Shown: one piece after another, positions 26,608 to 36,088 of the stretch
Layout: each line of letters begins with the position of its first letter
Numbering within the stretch: the stretch's first letter is position 1
NCBI RefSeq assembly: GCF_003001675.1
Contig: NZ_PVYW01000013.1
Span: 62,001-126,000, forward strand
DNA from: Cohnella sp. SGD-V74
GTDB taxonomy: Bacteria > Bacillota > Bacilli > Paenibacillales > Paenibacillaceae
DNA length: 64,000 nucleotides
Direction: 5' to 3'
Notes under the pieces: model-generated
What the model was told of the DNA's origin: nothing
What the model saw: only the letters and a program-made list of their open reading frames with translations
The model's database searches: none
Translations under genes and position numbers: made by a program

Positions 26608-27716
26608 GGCGATTCCCCTGCCGAAGCCGCCGGGCGGCGCTTTATTTTCAATCCGAGCCACAGCAGAGCGGGCACGATCACGTTGCACGTAATCAAGAAG
26701 GCCGTCGATACGGATTTCTGATAATGAAGGAACGTCGCTTCATCCGACCAGGAAAACAGCGAGTGCAAGAAAATGAGCAGGCTGATCGTCCAGAGGAAAG
26801 GCTTTGCCGCTTTGATCCGGAGGGAATGTGTGAAGCAGTGGACCGTGCCGAACAGGAAAATACACAGCTTGACGTAGACCGTTGCGACCCAGACGCAGAT
26901 GAAGATCAGATCCACCCGCTCCACGAAGCTCCCGTATTTGATGATTTCCGCCGCTCCGAACATGGGATACGCCATAATGCCCGGCAGCTCCGGACCGAAT
27001 TGAAGCAGCACCACCAACACGATAATCAATAGCAGGAGGGTCGACAGAGAGATCCCCGCGATGGCAATAGCCGTAGAGCGGCGCGGCTTGTTCAGGTAAG
27101 GGGCAAGTATGAACAGGAGCGAAGCTTCCGACAGCCATCCTACGGACGGAAGCCCGCCCTCGACGAGGCGCGGAAGCGAAACGTCCCCGACGGGAAGCAG
27201 AAATTTCGGCTGCATCTGATTGAGCTCCAAGGCGATCCCCAGAGCGAGGAACACGATCATCCCGGCGCAGACGAGGATGCTGACCCGCGCGATGACCTCG
27301 ATGCCTTCCGAAGCCGCGTAGACGGCAATCAGGAGCGGTACGGCCGACAGCACCGCCACAGGCGTTTTCTGCAGCAGCTGGTTGGACAGGAAATTAACGA
27401 GCTCCCGGATCGTAACCGAAGCGACGGACAGATAATATTGCGCCAGCAGCAGGCCCGCCAAGACGCTTACCGCCCGACCTAACCGGGAATCCAGCCAGGA
27501 GAAGAAGGAGACTCCCGGATTCATTCGCGAGAGCGAGCCGTAGAGCAGCGCGAAGCCGATGCCCAGCGGCCATGCCGCAAGCACCGACAGCCAGGCGTCC
27601 TGCCCGGACGCCCCGATAGATACAGTGGGAATGACGATGGCGGCCGTCGGCGTGATGGCCATCGAGATCAAAACCGCAGCCTGTATAGAGCCTATCTTCT
27701 CAGCATTGATCGGCAT
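26604..27716 (-). CDS. GerAB-type spore germination permease
   Basis: A 370-residue, ten-helix B subunit of a germinant receptor, of the endospore_germination APC-type permease family. Characteristic segments include ITPTAAIVIPTVSIGASGQDAWLSVL in pieces near the N-terminus, ASEGIEVIARVS, and PYMFGAAEIIKYGSFVERVD-like sequence near residue 265. It would bind the germinant or form a channel in the spore inner membrane. The ATG at 27716 follows TAGGAGAT; the gap to the A subunit stop is 10 nt. A second, frameshifted B gene lies upstream of the A gene. Confidence 0.92.
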   Translation of the reverse strand: MPINAEKIGSIQAAVLISMAITPTAAIVIPTVSIGASGQDAWLSVLAAWPLGIGFALLYGSLSRMNPGVSFFSWLDSRLGRAVSVLAGLLLAQYYLSVASVTIRELVNFLSNQLLQKTPVAVLSAVPLLIAVYAASEGIEVIARVSILVCAGMIVFLALGIALELNQMQPKFLLPVGDVSLPRLVEGGLPSVGWLSEASLLFILAPYLNKPRRSTAIAIAGISLSTLLLLIIVLVVLLQFGPELPGIMAYPMFGAAEIIKYGSFVERVDLIFICVWVATVYVKLCIFLFGTVHCFTHSLRIKAAKPFLWTISLLIFLHSLFSWSDEATFLHYQKSVSTAFLITCNVIVPALLWLGLKIKRRPAASAGESP

Positions 27717-27726
27717 GGGGGATCTC

Positions 27727-29358
27727 CTATAATTTCGTTTTTCGACCCGGAGGCTTCGGCATCTGATCGTCGCCTTGACGGATAAGATTGCTTCCGTCCG
27801 CGATCGTCGGGGGACGCTTCTTCATGACCCAGTGAGGCATGCGAACGAACGTATCCTTCCAGTTGGTCCAGACGAAAGGCGTCAGCGGAGCCAGATAAGG
27901 GACGCCGAAGGAGCGCAGGCTCGCCAGATGAATGAGCAGCACCATCAAGCCGGACATGATTCCGAACAGTCCGAGCGTCCCGCCCAGAATCATCATGACG
28001 AACCGGATCAGCCGGGCCGCGATCGACATATTGATCGCCGGAATGACGAAGCTGGCGATCGCGGTGAACGACACGACGATGACGATCGCCGCGGAGATCA
28101 GTCCGGCTTGCACGGCGGATTGCCCGAGCACGAGAGCTCCGACGATTGAGATCGCGGGACCGATGACCTTGGGCATCCGCACCCCTGCTTCCCGCAGCAC
28201 TTCGAACGTGATTTCCATCAGCAGGGCTTCGACGATCGCCGGGAACGGCACGCCTTCCCGCTGCGCCGCCAAGCTGATCAGCAGCGGAGTCGGCAGCATT
28301 TCCTGGTGGAACGTCGTAATCGCAATAAACATCGCGGGCAGCAGCATGGACACGAAAAACGCGACGTAGCGGATCAACCGCAGAAAGGTAGCGATATCGT
28401 ACCGTTGATAGAAGTCCTCGCTCGATTGGAAAAAACGCACGAACGTCACCGGAGCGAGCAGCGCAAACGGAGTGCCGTCTACGATAATCGCGATCTGCCC
28501 TTCCAGAATGCCTGCGGCGGCCGCGTCGGGCCGCTCCGTATTCTCGATCGTCGGGAACGGCGTAATCGGCGCGTCCTGGATGAACTCTTCGACATACGCG
28601 CTCTCCAGAACGCTGTCGGTATCGATCCGGTCGATTCTCCGCCGCACCTCCTCAACGATCGAGGCTTTCGCGATGCCGTGAAGATACACCAACGCGATCT
28701 GCGTCTGCGTCAGCCTCCCCAGCGTTTTCCGCTCCACCCTTAATCGAGGCGATTTGATCCGCCTGCGGAGCAAGGACAGATTCGTCTTGATCGACTCCGT
28801 GAAGCTCTCCTTGGGACCGCGAATGACCGTCTGCGAGCCGGGCTCCTCCACCGCCCGCCTGTCGCCTCCCGAAGTGTCGGCGGCCAAGGCTGCCGCGCTC
28901 CCTTGCAGGAACACGATCGTATGCCCTTCCAGGATGCAGGCAAGCGCTTCTTCCGGCGAACGCATTTCGTGCACGCGGCCGACCGCAAGCGCGCGATCCC
29001 TGACCCTCCGGTACCATTCCTCGGGCGACTTCCCGGACTTACTCTCTCCGATCTCCGACATCAACGGGTGCAGAAGCATCTGGTTCACCGTACCGGAATC
29101 GACCAGATTATCGATATAAATGAAGGCTGCGACAATCGAGCTCGCCCCGTCGACGCCAATCTTGCGAATCGTGAGATCGTCGCTTCCGCCCAGCTCCGTC
29201 ACGATCGTCCGCAGATTCTCGTCGATGTCCTCCGACAGGGCGTCTTCACTCTCCCGCGATGCGGCTTTGCCGCTGCGACCGTCTTGCTTGGCGGCCTTCC
29301 GCTGCTGCGAGTTCCCTTGGCCTCTCCTCCTCCGGAAGAGAGCGTTCCACAGCTTCAT
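27727..29358 (-). CDS. GerAA-type spore germination protein
   Basis: A 543-residue A subunit. The N-terminal soluble region (about 1-300) begins with a basic low-complexity stretch and the ENLRTIVTELGGSDDLTIRK segment. The signature GQIAIIVDGTPFALLAPVTF and RFFQSSEDFYQRYD precede five transmembrane helices (about 320-490). GerA A subunits form oligomeric ligand-gated ion channels that start germination. The ATG at 29358 follows GAGGAGGAA. The operon order here is B'-A-B-C. Confidence 0.93.
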   Translation of the reverse strand: MKLWNALFRRRRGQGNSQQRKAAKQDGRSGKAASRESEDALSEDIDENLRTIVTELGGSDDLTIRKIGVDGASSIVAAFIYIDNLVDSGTVNQMLLHPLMSEIGESKSGKSPEEWYRRVRDRALAVGRVHEMRSPEEALACILEGHTIVFLQGSAAALAADTSGGDRRAVEEPGSQTVIRGPKESFTESIKTNLSLLRRRIKSPRLRVERKTLGRLTQTQIALVYLHGIAKASIVEEVRRRIDRIDTDSVLESAYVEEFIQDAPITPFPTIENTERPDAAAAGILEGQIAIIVDGTPFALLAPVTFVRFFQSSEDFYQRYDIATFLRLIRYVAFFVSMLLPAMFIAITTFHQEMLPTPLLISLAAQREGVPFPAIVEALLMEITFEVLREAGVRMPKVIGPAISIVGALVLGQSAVQAGLISAAIVIVVSFTAIASFVIPAINMSIAARLIRFVMMILGGTLGLFGIMSGLMVLLIHLASLRSFGVPYLAPLTPFVWTNWKDTFVRMPHWVMKKRPPTIADGSNLIRQGDDQMPKPPGRKTKL

Positions 29359-29398
29359 CGAAGTTCCTCCTCTGCGCGAAAGTCGTTCAAGAGGTTGT

Positions 29399-30498
29399 TC
29401 AAGACGGCGTCGTGCCGTTCTTCTCGAACCGCGATCGGATCATGACCGCCAACAAGAGCAAGACGGGAATCACGATCTGGAAGATGGGAAAATGGTACTT
29501 CAGATTTTTCTCGAAACCGAACCAGATATGCTGCATATAGCTTCTGAACGCCAGGGCCCCTGCGAACAACAGCACTCCGACGGGAAACAGCGCCCCGAAC
29601 CGGCCGATGCGGAACAAGCGGGAGAAGAGCAGCGTCGTGCCCAAGTAATAAGACGTCATCTTCATGAACACTCCTCCGAACAGCAGCAACGCGACGATGG
29701 GATCGAGCCGCTGGATGAAATCCGCGGTCTGCACCAGACTCACGATCTGAATCAGAGGAACGACGCTGAATTCCGCCAACGGCCCGAGACTCCCCAGAAT
29801 GAAGATCGTCGTGACGACAATGAACGTTCCCGAGAACAGGTACGAGAGCACCGTCGTTCTCGTCGTCCCGCCTCTTCGGTCCGCGTATTTCCAGAAGAGC
29901 AGGAACAGCACCATCTCCCCGAACGGAAAGGAGATCAACTCCGGAAACGCGGATTCGATCGGCTTCTTCAACCCGTCGTCCAGCACGGGCATGAGACGGT
30001 GAGCATCGAACAGCGCCGTCCCCCACAGGGCGACGAAGAGAGCGACATAGATGAACACGATCATCGGCAGCAAAATCTGAGCACTCTCGAAAACACCTCT
30101 ATGCCTTGAAACACCGCATAGGCGGCTACGACCAAGAGGGTCAGTAAAATGAACCATAACGGAGTGGACGGGAGCAGATAGAGAATCATCAGATCCCCGA
30201 ACTCCCGGACGTTCCGGACCGCCTTGTATCCGAAATAGACGATATAGACCGCCGTCAGAAGACTCCCCGCGACCTTCCCGAACGTTCGCTCGATCATATC
30301 GAACAGATCTTCCTCCGGCATCCGGCGGTAGAGCTGCAGCGTCACCAGAAGCAGAAGCAGCAGCCCCCCGATCATGCCGATCAGGACGGAGATCCAGGCA
30401 TCCGCGCCAGCCTCGCTCGCTAGCAGGAACAACGGCGAGCTGCCGATCTGGAACAAGACGATCATGGCGGCCAATTGGGATTGGCTGATTCTTTCCAT
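29399..30498 (-). pseudogene. Frameshifted second GerAB-type permease
   Basis: Two overlapping frames together make one ~366-residue GerAB permease. The N-terminal part (from ATG 30498, MERISQSQLAAMIVLFQIGS) runs to YAVFQGIEVFSR; the remainder (QILLPMIVFIYVALF to the stop at 29399) continues one frame over. The break is within about 30079-30090, where one missing base would restore EVFSR-x-AQILLP. The total span is 1100 nt, one short of a multiple of three. Everything else, including membrane segments, is intact, so the lesion is recent, phase-variable or a sequencing error. It is the first gene of the ger operon. Confidence 0.75.
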
Positions 30499-30527
30499 CG
30501 GCAACCTCGGAAGGGACAATTTTACCT

Positions 30528-30557
30528 TACTATTTCCAGCCGCATGGAAAACCATTC
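30528..30557 (-). promoter_or_regulatory. Possible sigma-G promoter of the ger operon
   Basis: On the minus strand GAATG (30553-30557), an 18-nt spacer and AATAGTA (30528-30534) resemble the forespore sigma-G pattern (-35 GHATR, -10 CATWHTA) with one clear mismatch in the -10. Forespore expression is expected for germinant receptors. Confidence 0.3.
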
Positions 30558-30588
30558 CTCCTCCCCATTTCCCCGAACATGCGAAAGA

Positions 30589-30618
30589 GGCCGCCCGGTC
30601 CTTCGACCGCGGCAGCCC
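30589..30618 (-). terminator. Putative terminator after potD
   Basis: On the minus strand CGGTC pairs with GACCG around GAAG, with further GC pairing outside, followed by TCTTTC. It lies just after the potD stop. Confidence 0.45.
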
Positions 30619-30631
30619 ACTCCAGCGTTGT

Positions 30632-31705
30632 TCACTTCCTATGCATCTTAAACTCCAGAAACAGCTCGTTGTAGTGCGACAGCATCTTTTTCCCCAGATT
30701 CTCGTACACTTCCAGCTTGTCGGTCAGCTCCGGAGGCGGATAGAACCGCTCGTCCTGCGAGATATCCTCCGGCAGCAGCTCCAGCGCCTTCGCGTTCGGC
30801 GTCGAGTAGCCGACGTACTCGGCATTCCGAGCTGCGATCTCGGGGTCCAGCATGAAATTGATGAACTGATGCGCCCCCTCCAGATTGCGGGCCGAAGTCG
30901 GAATGACCATATTGTCGAACCACACGTTCGAGCCTTCTTGCGGAATCACGTAGTCGAGATTTTCGTTCTCCCACATAACCTCCGCCGCGTCTCCCGACCA
31001 GACGACGCCGACGGCCGCCTCTTCTCCGGCCAGCAGCATCTTGATCTCGTCCCCGACGATCGCCTTGACGTTGGGCGTCAGCGTCCCGAGCTTGCGCTTG
31101 GCCTCCTGGAGATGCTCCTCGTTCGTATCGTTAAGCGAATAGCCCAGACTGTTCAGCCCGAAGCCGATCACTTCCCGCGCCCCGTCCACGAGCAGAATCC
31201 GATTGCGCAGCTCCGGGTTCCACAGATCGTCCCAGCTCTCGAACGATTGCCCGTCCAGCAGTGTCGGGTTGTAGATGATGCCGACCGTCCCCCAGAAGTA
31301 CGGAATCGAATACTCGTTTCCCGGATCGAAGCTGAGGTCGAGGAACCGCTCATCGATATTGTCCAGGTTCGGAACCTTCGAATGATCGATCGGCAGCAGC
31401 AGCCCTTCCTCCTTCAGCTTGCTGATCGCGTACTCCGACGGAATCGCGATATCGTACGCCGTGCCGCCCTGCTCGATCTTCGTCATCATCGCTTCGTTGG
31501 AATCGAACGTCTGATAGATCACCTTAAGTCCCGTCTCCTCCTCGAACTCGGCGATCAGGTCGGGATCGATGTAATCTCCCCAGTTGAAGATCGTAATCGT
31601 ATTCGCGCCCGAATAGCCCTGCGACGAGTTCAAGTGCGACGTCCAGTACATCAGGCCCAGCGCTGCGGCAAACACAGCCGCGAACAATCGAACCAGCTGC
31701 TTCAT
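30632..31705 (-). CDS. potD: Spermidine/putrescine ABC transporter substrate-binding protein
   Basis: A 357-residue PotD-type binding protein. The mature start ITIFNWGDYIDPDLIAEFEE and the motif TFDSNEAMMTKIEQGGTAYD are family hallmarks, as is YFWGTVGIIYNP. It would bind polyamines outside the membrane. The N-terminal segment (about 5-22) is hydrophobic, but no cysteine follows it, so there is no lipobox: it is either membrane-anchored by an uncleaved signal or released. Its ATG overlaps the potC stop as ATGA. It is the last gene of potABCD. Confidence 0.9.
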   Translation of the reverse strand: MKQLVRLFAAVFAAALGLMYWTSHLNSSQGYSGANTITIFNWGDYIDPDLIAEFEEETGLKVIYQTFDSNEAMMTKIEQGGTAYDIAIPSEYAISKLKEEGLLLPIDHSKVPNLDNIDERFLDLSFDPGNEYSIPYFWGTVGIIYNPTLLDGQSFESWDDLWNPELRNRILLVDGAREVIGFGLNSLGYSLNDTNEEHLQEAKRKLGTLTPNVKAIVGDEIKMLLAGEEAAVGVVWSGDAAEVMWENENLDYVIPQEGSNVWFDNMVIPTSARNLEGAHQFINFMLDPEIAARNAEYVGYSTPNAKALELLPEDISQDERFYPPPELTDKLEVYENLGKKMLSHYNELFLEFKMHRK

Positions 31706-32511
31706 GGCTGCACGACCCCCCAGTCCGGCTTGCGGCTGGTCCGCCTCGTCAAGAAGTAGTACCCCAGCACAAGCGTGATCGTGAACAGGAAGATGAGCGT
31801 CGACAGCGCGTTAATCGAAGGCGAGATGCCCTGGCGGGCCCGCGAATAGATTTCCACCGACAGCGTCGTATAGCCGTTGCCCGTCACGAAGAACGTCACC
31901 GCGAAGTCGTCCAGCGAATACGTCAAGGCCATGAAGAAGCCCGCGAAGATTCCCGGCCGGAGAAAAGGCAGAATGACCTTCGTCAACACGCCCCAACTGC
32001 TCGCGCCGAGATCCTTGGCGGCGTCGATCAGCGTCGGGCTCATCTCCTGCAGCTTGGGCAGCACCATGAGCACGACGATCGGCACGCTGAACGCAATGTG
32101 CGACAGCAGCACGGACGTGAAGCCGAGCTGGATGCCGAGCATCGTGAAGAAGATCAGGAACGACGCTCCGATGATGACGTCCGGGCTGACGATCAGCACG
32201 TTGTTCATCGCCAGCAGCGAGTTGCGCTGCCTAAGCTTCCTTACCCGCTGAATCGCGAGCGCGCCGATGACGCCGAGAATCGTCGAGATCGCGGACGACA
32301 GCAGAGCGATGACGACCGTGTTCAGCACGATGATGAGCAAGCGCGTATCCTGGAACACTTCCTCGTACCATTCCAGCGTAAAGCTTTCGAACCCGTGCAT
32401 CGTCCCCGCGCTGTTGAACGAGTAAACCATCAGATAGAAGATCGGCGCGTACAGGACGACGAACACCGCTACGAGGTAGACGTTGGCGAGCTTTCCGTTT
32501 TTCATTTTCAT
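31702..32511 (-). CDS. potC: Spermidine/putrescine ABC transporter permease
   Basis: A 269-residue, six-helix inner-membrane permease. The EAA loop that contacts PotA reads LIDAAKDLGASSWGVLTKVILPFLRPGI. The phrase YSLDDFAVTFFVTGNG is typical of PotC. The ATG at 32511 overlaps the potB stop as ATGA, and its own stop overlaps the potD start, so the whole operon is translationally coupled. Confidence 0.92.
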   Translation of the reverse strand: MKMKNGKLANVYLVAVFVVLYAPIFYLMVYSFNSAGTMHGFESFTLEWYEEVFQDTRLLIIVLNTVVIALLSSAISTILGVIGALAIQRVRKLRQRNSLLAMNNVLIVSPDVIIGASFLIFFTMLGIQLGFTSVLLSHIAFSVPIVVLMVLPKLQEMSPTLIDAAKDLGASSWGVLTKVILPFLRPGIFAGFFMALTYSLDDFAVTFFVTGNGYTTLSVEIYSRARQGISPSINALSTLIFLFTITLVLGYYFLTRRTSRKPDWGVVQP

Positions 32512-33314
32512 CGGACCGGATTCCTCGCTCCCCGCGTGCCGGTCATCAGCATGATGACGGCCATTACGATAATAAGCAGGACGGCGATAGCCGAGCCCAT
32601 GCCCCAATCCTGCGTCACGAGAAAATGCTGCTCGATCGCCGTGCCCAGCGTCACGACGCGGTTGCCCGCGATGAGCCGGGTGATCATGAACAGCGACAGC
32701 GCCGGAATGAATACCGCCTGGCAGCCGGCCTTCACTCCTTCGAGGGTGAGCGGGAACACAACGCGGCGGAACGCCATCCACGGCGATGCACCCAAATCTC
32801 TGGCGGCGTACAGGAGCGACGGATTGATCTCCTCCAGCGCGTTATAGATCGGCAGAATCATGAACGGGATGAAAATGTACACCGACACGAACACGAAGCT
32901 GAAGTCGGTGAACAGAATCTGCCTCGTGCCGATGCCGACCGCCTCGAACACCGCGTTGACGAAGCCGTACGTGCCGAACAGGCCGATGAAGGCGTACGTT
33001 TTCAGCAGCAGATTGATCCAGCTCGGCACGATGATAAGCAGCAGCCAGAGCTGCTTGTGCTTCGCTCGCGTCAGCCAATACGCCGTAGGATACGCGACCA
33101 GCAGCGAGAACGCCGTAATCAGGAACGCGTACCAGAACGAATTAAACGTCATACGAAGGTACACCGGGGTCAGAAACTTCTCGAAGTTGCCCCACGTAAA
33201 ATGACCCTCCACATCGAAAAACGAATTGTAGACGATGAGCACGATCGGAGTCGCGACGAACAGCAGCATCCACGCCGCGTACGGAATGAGATAGAGATTC
33301 CGCGTTCTCGTCAT
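32508..33314 (-). CDS. potB: Spermidine/putrescine ABC transporter permease
   Basis: A 268-residue, six-helix permease partner of PotC. Its EAA loop reads SLLYAARDLGASPWMAFRRVVFPLTLEGVKAG in overlapping parts, and WINLLLKTYAFIGLFGTYG is typical of PotB. It starts at an ATG overlapping the potA stop as ATGA. Confidence 0.92.
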   Translation of the reverse strand: MTRTRNLYLIPYAAWMLLFVATPIVLIVYNSFFDVEGHFTWGNFEKFLTPVYLRMTFNSFWYAFLITAFSLLVAYPTAYWLTRAKHKQLWLLLIIVPSWINLLLKTYAFIGLFGTYGFVNAVFEAVGIGTRQILFTDFSFVFVSVYIFIPFMILPIYNALEEINPSLLYAARDLGASPWMAFRRVVFPLTLEGVKAGCQAVFIPALSLFMITRLIAGNRVVTLGTAIEQHFLVTQDWGMGSAIAVLLIIVMAVIMLMTGTRGARNPVR

Positions 33315-34432
33315 CGGCCGTCACCCGCGGAATCCGCCTGCGCATGCTCGGAGTACGATTCGAGCCGCTTGTCGAACTCCTCCTCCGTCTCGCCGAAGCG
33401 CATGACGTGGATCGCTTCCGGATCGAAGCGCAGCCCGATGCTGCTGCCGACCTCCGCCTTCTTCGTCGAATGGACGAGCCACTCGTTGCCCGCCTTGTCG
33501 TAGCCGCTGATCTCGTAGTGGACGCCCCGGAACAGCTGGCTGTCGACCTTGATTTCCAGGCTGCCCTGCTCCGGCGCCGTAATCTCCAGATCCTCGGGAC
33601 GAATCATGATCTCCACCGGCTCGTTCGGAGAGAAGCCCTGGTCCACGCACTCGAACCGCTTCCCGGCGAATTCCGCGAGGAAATCTTCGATCATGCGTCC
33701 CGGCACGATATTGGATTCGCCGATGAAGTCGGCCACGAACCGGTTGATCGGCTCGTCGTAGATGTCCGTCGGGGTTCCGCTCTGCTGAATCTCCCCTGCG
33801 TTCAGGACGAAGATCTCGTCCGACATCGCCAGCGCCTCCTCCTGATCGTGCGTGACGAACACGAACGTAATGCCCAGCCGTCGCTGCAGTTCCCGCAGCT
33901 CGTACTGCATCTCCGTGCGCAGCTTCAGGTCGAGCGCCGACAACGGCTCGTCCAGCAGCAGAATTTCCGGCTCGTTCACGATCGCGCGAGCGATCGCCAC
34001 CCGCTGCCGCTGGCCTCCGGACATCTCCGTAATTTCGCGGTCCTCATAGCCTTCCAGGTTCACGAAGCGCAGCGCCTCCTTCACCTTCTCGGAGACGGCC
34101 GCGTTCTTCAGCTTCTTGATGCGCAGGCCGAAGGCAACGTTCTCGAACACGTTCAGATGCGGGAACAGCGCGTAATCCTGGAATACCGTGTTCACTTGAC
34201 GCTTGTCCGCCGGGACGTCGTTGAGCACCTTGCCGTTGAAGTAGATATTGCCTTCCGTCGGCCGGATGAAGCCTGCGATCAACCGCAGAATCGTCGTCTT
34301 GCCGCAGCCCGAAGGCCCGAGCAGCGTGTAGAACTTGCCCCTCTCGATCTCGAAGCTTACCCGATTCAGCACCGTGCTCCGGTCGTATTTTTGCGTCACG
34401 CCCTCGAATCGAATGATCGTGTTCTCCGTCAT
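33311..34432 (-). CDS. potA: Spermidine/putrescine ABC transporter ATP-binding protein
   Basis: A 373-residue ATPase. Walker A LLGPSGCGKTT, signature EMSGGQRQRVAIARAI, Walker B ILLLDEPLSALD and the switch His in VTHDQEEA are intact. The C-terminal TOBE domain (about 260-350) includes VEIMIRPEDLEI. It energises PotBC polyamine import. A good sigma-A promoter lies 52 nt upstream. It is the first gene of potABCD. Confidence 0.93.
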   Translation of the reverse strand: MTENTIIRFEGVTQKYDRSTVLNRVSFEIERGKFYTLLGPSGCGKTTILRLIAGFIRPTEGNIYFNGKVLNDVPADKRQVNTVFQDYALFPHLNVFENVAFGLRIKKLKNAAVSEKVKEALRFVNLEGYEDREITEMSGGQRQRVAIARAIVNEPEILLLDEPLSALDLKLRTEMQYELRELQRRLGITFVFVTHDQEEALAMSDEIFVLNAGEIQQSGTPTDIYDEPINRFVADFIGESNIVPGRMIEDFLAEFAGKRFECVDQGFSPNEPVEIMIRPEDLEITAPEQGSLEIKVDSQLFRGVHYEISGYDKAGNEWLVHSTKKAEVGSSIGLRFDPEAIHVMRFGETEEEFDKRLESYSEHAQADSAGDGR

Positions 34433-34483
34433 CTCCGATTATCGTCCTCTTTTCCGGGCTCGCGCCCCTCTTCATTTGACTTC

Positions 34484-34512
34484 ATTATACAAAATAAGAC
34501 CTTGCGAACCAA
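34484..34512 (-). promoter_or_regulatory. Sigma-A promoter of potABCD
   Basis: On the minus strand TTGGTT (34507-34512), a 17-nt spacer and a perfect TATAAT (34484-34489). Confidence 0.7.
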
Positions 34513-34563
34513 CGGTCTTCCCCGCGGTCCTCAAGGCCATGCCTTTCTCGTCAATCAGCGCCG

Positions 34564-36081
34564 TTAACGGGCGGCTCGCCAAGCGTCGAGCTGCCTTTGC
34601 ACTTCGGCCCGCACCTCGTCGATGCCCGCCTGCCGAAGCTCCTGATTAAACTTGGGCAGCATGTCATCCACGTCCAGACTGCCCGTCATCAGGCCGGGAA
34701 AGTACTTCTCCCACACCATCTGGATGTTCTTCACTTGAAGGGGCATCCCCGACAAGTCCGGAGTAAAACCCAGCGTGCCCGAATAGACCGCTTCCTTGTT
34801 GCTGGCGCGGAACTGTTCCCACTTGTCCAAGGGATCCGCGAACTGTCCGCCCATCGTCTTCAGAATAAACCAGTTGCCCTGGGTATACTGTACGCCGCCG
34901 TAGCTGGGCTGAGCGTCCGGGATCGGGTTGCCGCTGTTGTCCGTCGGCGGGATGGGCACCACCTGGCCGTTGCTGTCAAGCGTGTAATGCACGCCCTCGA
35001 TTCCGAAGTTGAACAGATTCCGCACCTCGGGGTCCGTGTTCAGCACATTGAGAAACTTAACCGCCTCGACGGGGTGCTTCGTATCCGCGTTGACGGCCAT
35101 GACCCCTCCCCGCATCGATTCGGTCGTAATCAACGCAGGGGTTACAGGGTGAGCCACAACCTTGTAGCCGCGATCCTTGCTCCAGCTATTGTCCGACAGC
35201 GGCCCGCCTCCCGCAGCCTTCCAGAATACGAGATCTCCCCGCTTCAACCCGGGACTTTCCCGCAAAGACGCATCCTCGTTGATGTAGCCTTCCACATAAT
35301 AGCGCCGCAGAAGATCCAGCACGTTCCGGGCTTCCTCGGTTTCGAATATGCTCACGACCGGAGAATCGAGTTCCTGGCCCCGGACCATGAGCGGAAGCGT
35401 CTTCTCCGCTACGTATTGGTAGCCGTCCAGAGCGAAGAAGTTTTGCGAGCCCTTGTCCAGCTCCATCGGCTGATAATCCGGCTCCTTCTCCTTGATCATC
35501 CGCAGCAGCGGCTCCAGGGAAGCCAGCGTCGTAAATTGGGAGATGTCGATCCCGTACTTCCTGACGAGCGCCTCCGGGTACATCCAATGGTCGCGAACGG
35601 CCAACTCCTTATTGGTAGGCACGCCGTAGATGCCGCCGTCGTCCATCTGCACGCCCTTCCAGAGGATGGGGTCGACCGCTTCGTACATGTCCTTCCCCGC
35701 GCTGGTCAAATAGTCGTTCAGCTTGAGAAATGCGCCGCGCTGCGCATAGGTCGTGTACTCTACCGCGAAAGCGATGTCGAAGGGGGTTCCTGCCGACACG
35801 AGCGTATTCAGACGCTCTTCGTACTCTTGCCAGCCCACCTTGACATAAGTCAGGGTCACGCCGATTTTCTTGGCCAACACCTCGTTGATCTTGTCGTTCA
35901 CCATCTGAAGGTCTTTGTCGGAATCTCCGATCGTGTAATAGATCAGATTCACCGTATCGCCGCCCGTCGCGGCATGCCCGCCATCGCCGGATGTCGAGAC
36001 GCAGCCGGTCAGAGACAGCGTCAGCAGCAGGGCGAGCGCGAACAATGCGGCGGGGCGGCTCGAGTTCCTTCGTTGTCTCAT
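34564..36081 (-). CDS. Sugar ABC transporter substrate-binding lipoprotein (second of the cluster)
   Basis: A 505-residue LipO/YtcQ-type lipoprotein. The signal peptide ends in LSLTGC (Cys about residue 27). The mature protein has VNLIYYTIGDSDKDLQMVND at its start and VGWQEYEERLNTLVSAGTPFDIAF, typical of large CUT1 oligosaccharide-binding proteins. It follows the response regulator gene by 7 nt. The transporter cluster already has a binding protein at 38735-40243, so this one may serve an alternative ligand or present the ligand to the histidine kinase. Confidence 0.85.
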   Translation of the reverse strand: MRQRRNSSRPAALFALALLLTLSLTGCVSTSGDGGHAATGGDTVNLIYYTIGDSDKDLQMVNDKINEVLAKKIGVTLTYVKVGWQEYEERLNTLVSAGTPFDIAFAVEYTTYAQRGAFLKLNDYLTSAGKDMYEAVDPILWKGVQMDDGGIYGVPTNKELAVRDHWMYPEALVRKYGIDISQFTTLASLEPLLRMIKEKEPDYQPMELDKGSQNFFALDGYQYVAEKTLPLMVRGQELDSPVVSIFETEEARNVLDLLRRYYVEGYINEDASLRESPGLKRGDLVFWKAAGGGPLSDNSWSKDRGYKVVAHPVTPALITTESMRGGVMAVNADTKHPVEAVKFLNVLNTDPEVRNLFNFGIEGVHYTLDSNGQVVPIPPTDNSGNPIPDAQPSYGGVQYTQGNWFILKTMGGQFADPLDKWEQFRASNKEAVYSGTLGFTPDLSGMPLQVKNIQMVWEKYFPGLMTGSLDVDDMLPKFNQELRQAGIDEVRAEVQRQLDAWRAAR

Positions 36082-36088
36082 GGCGGCG

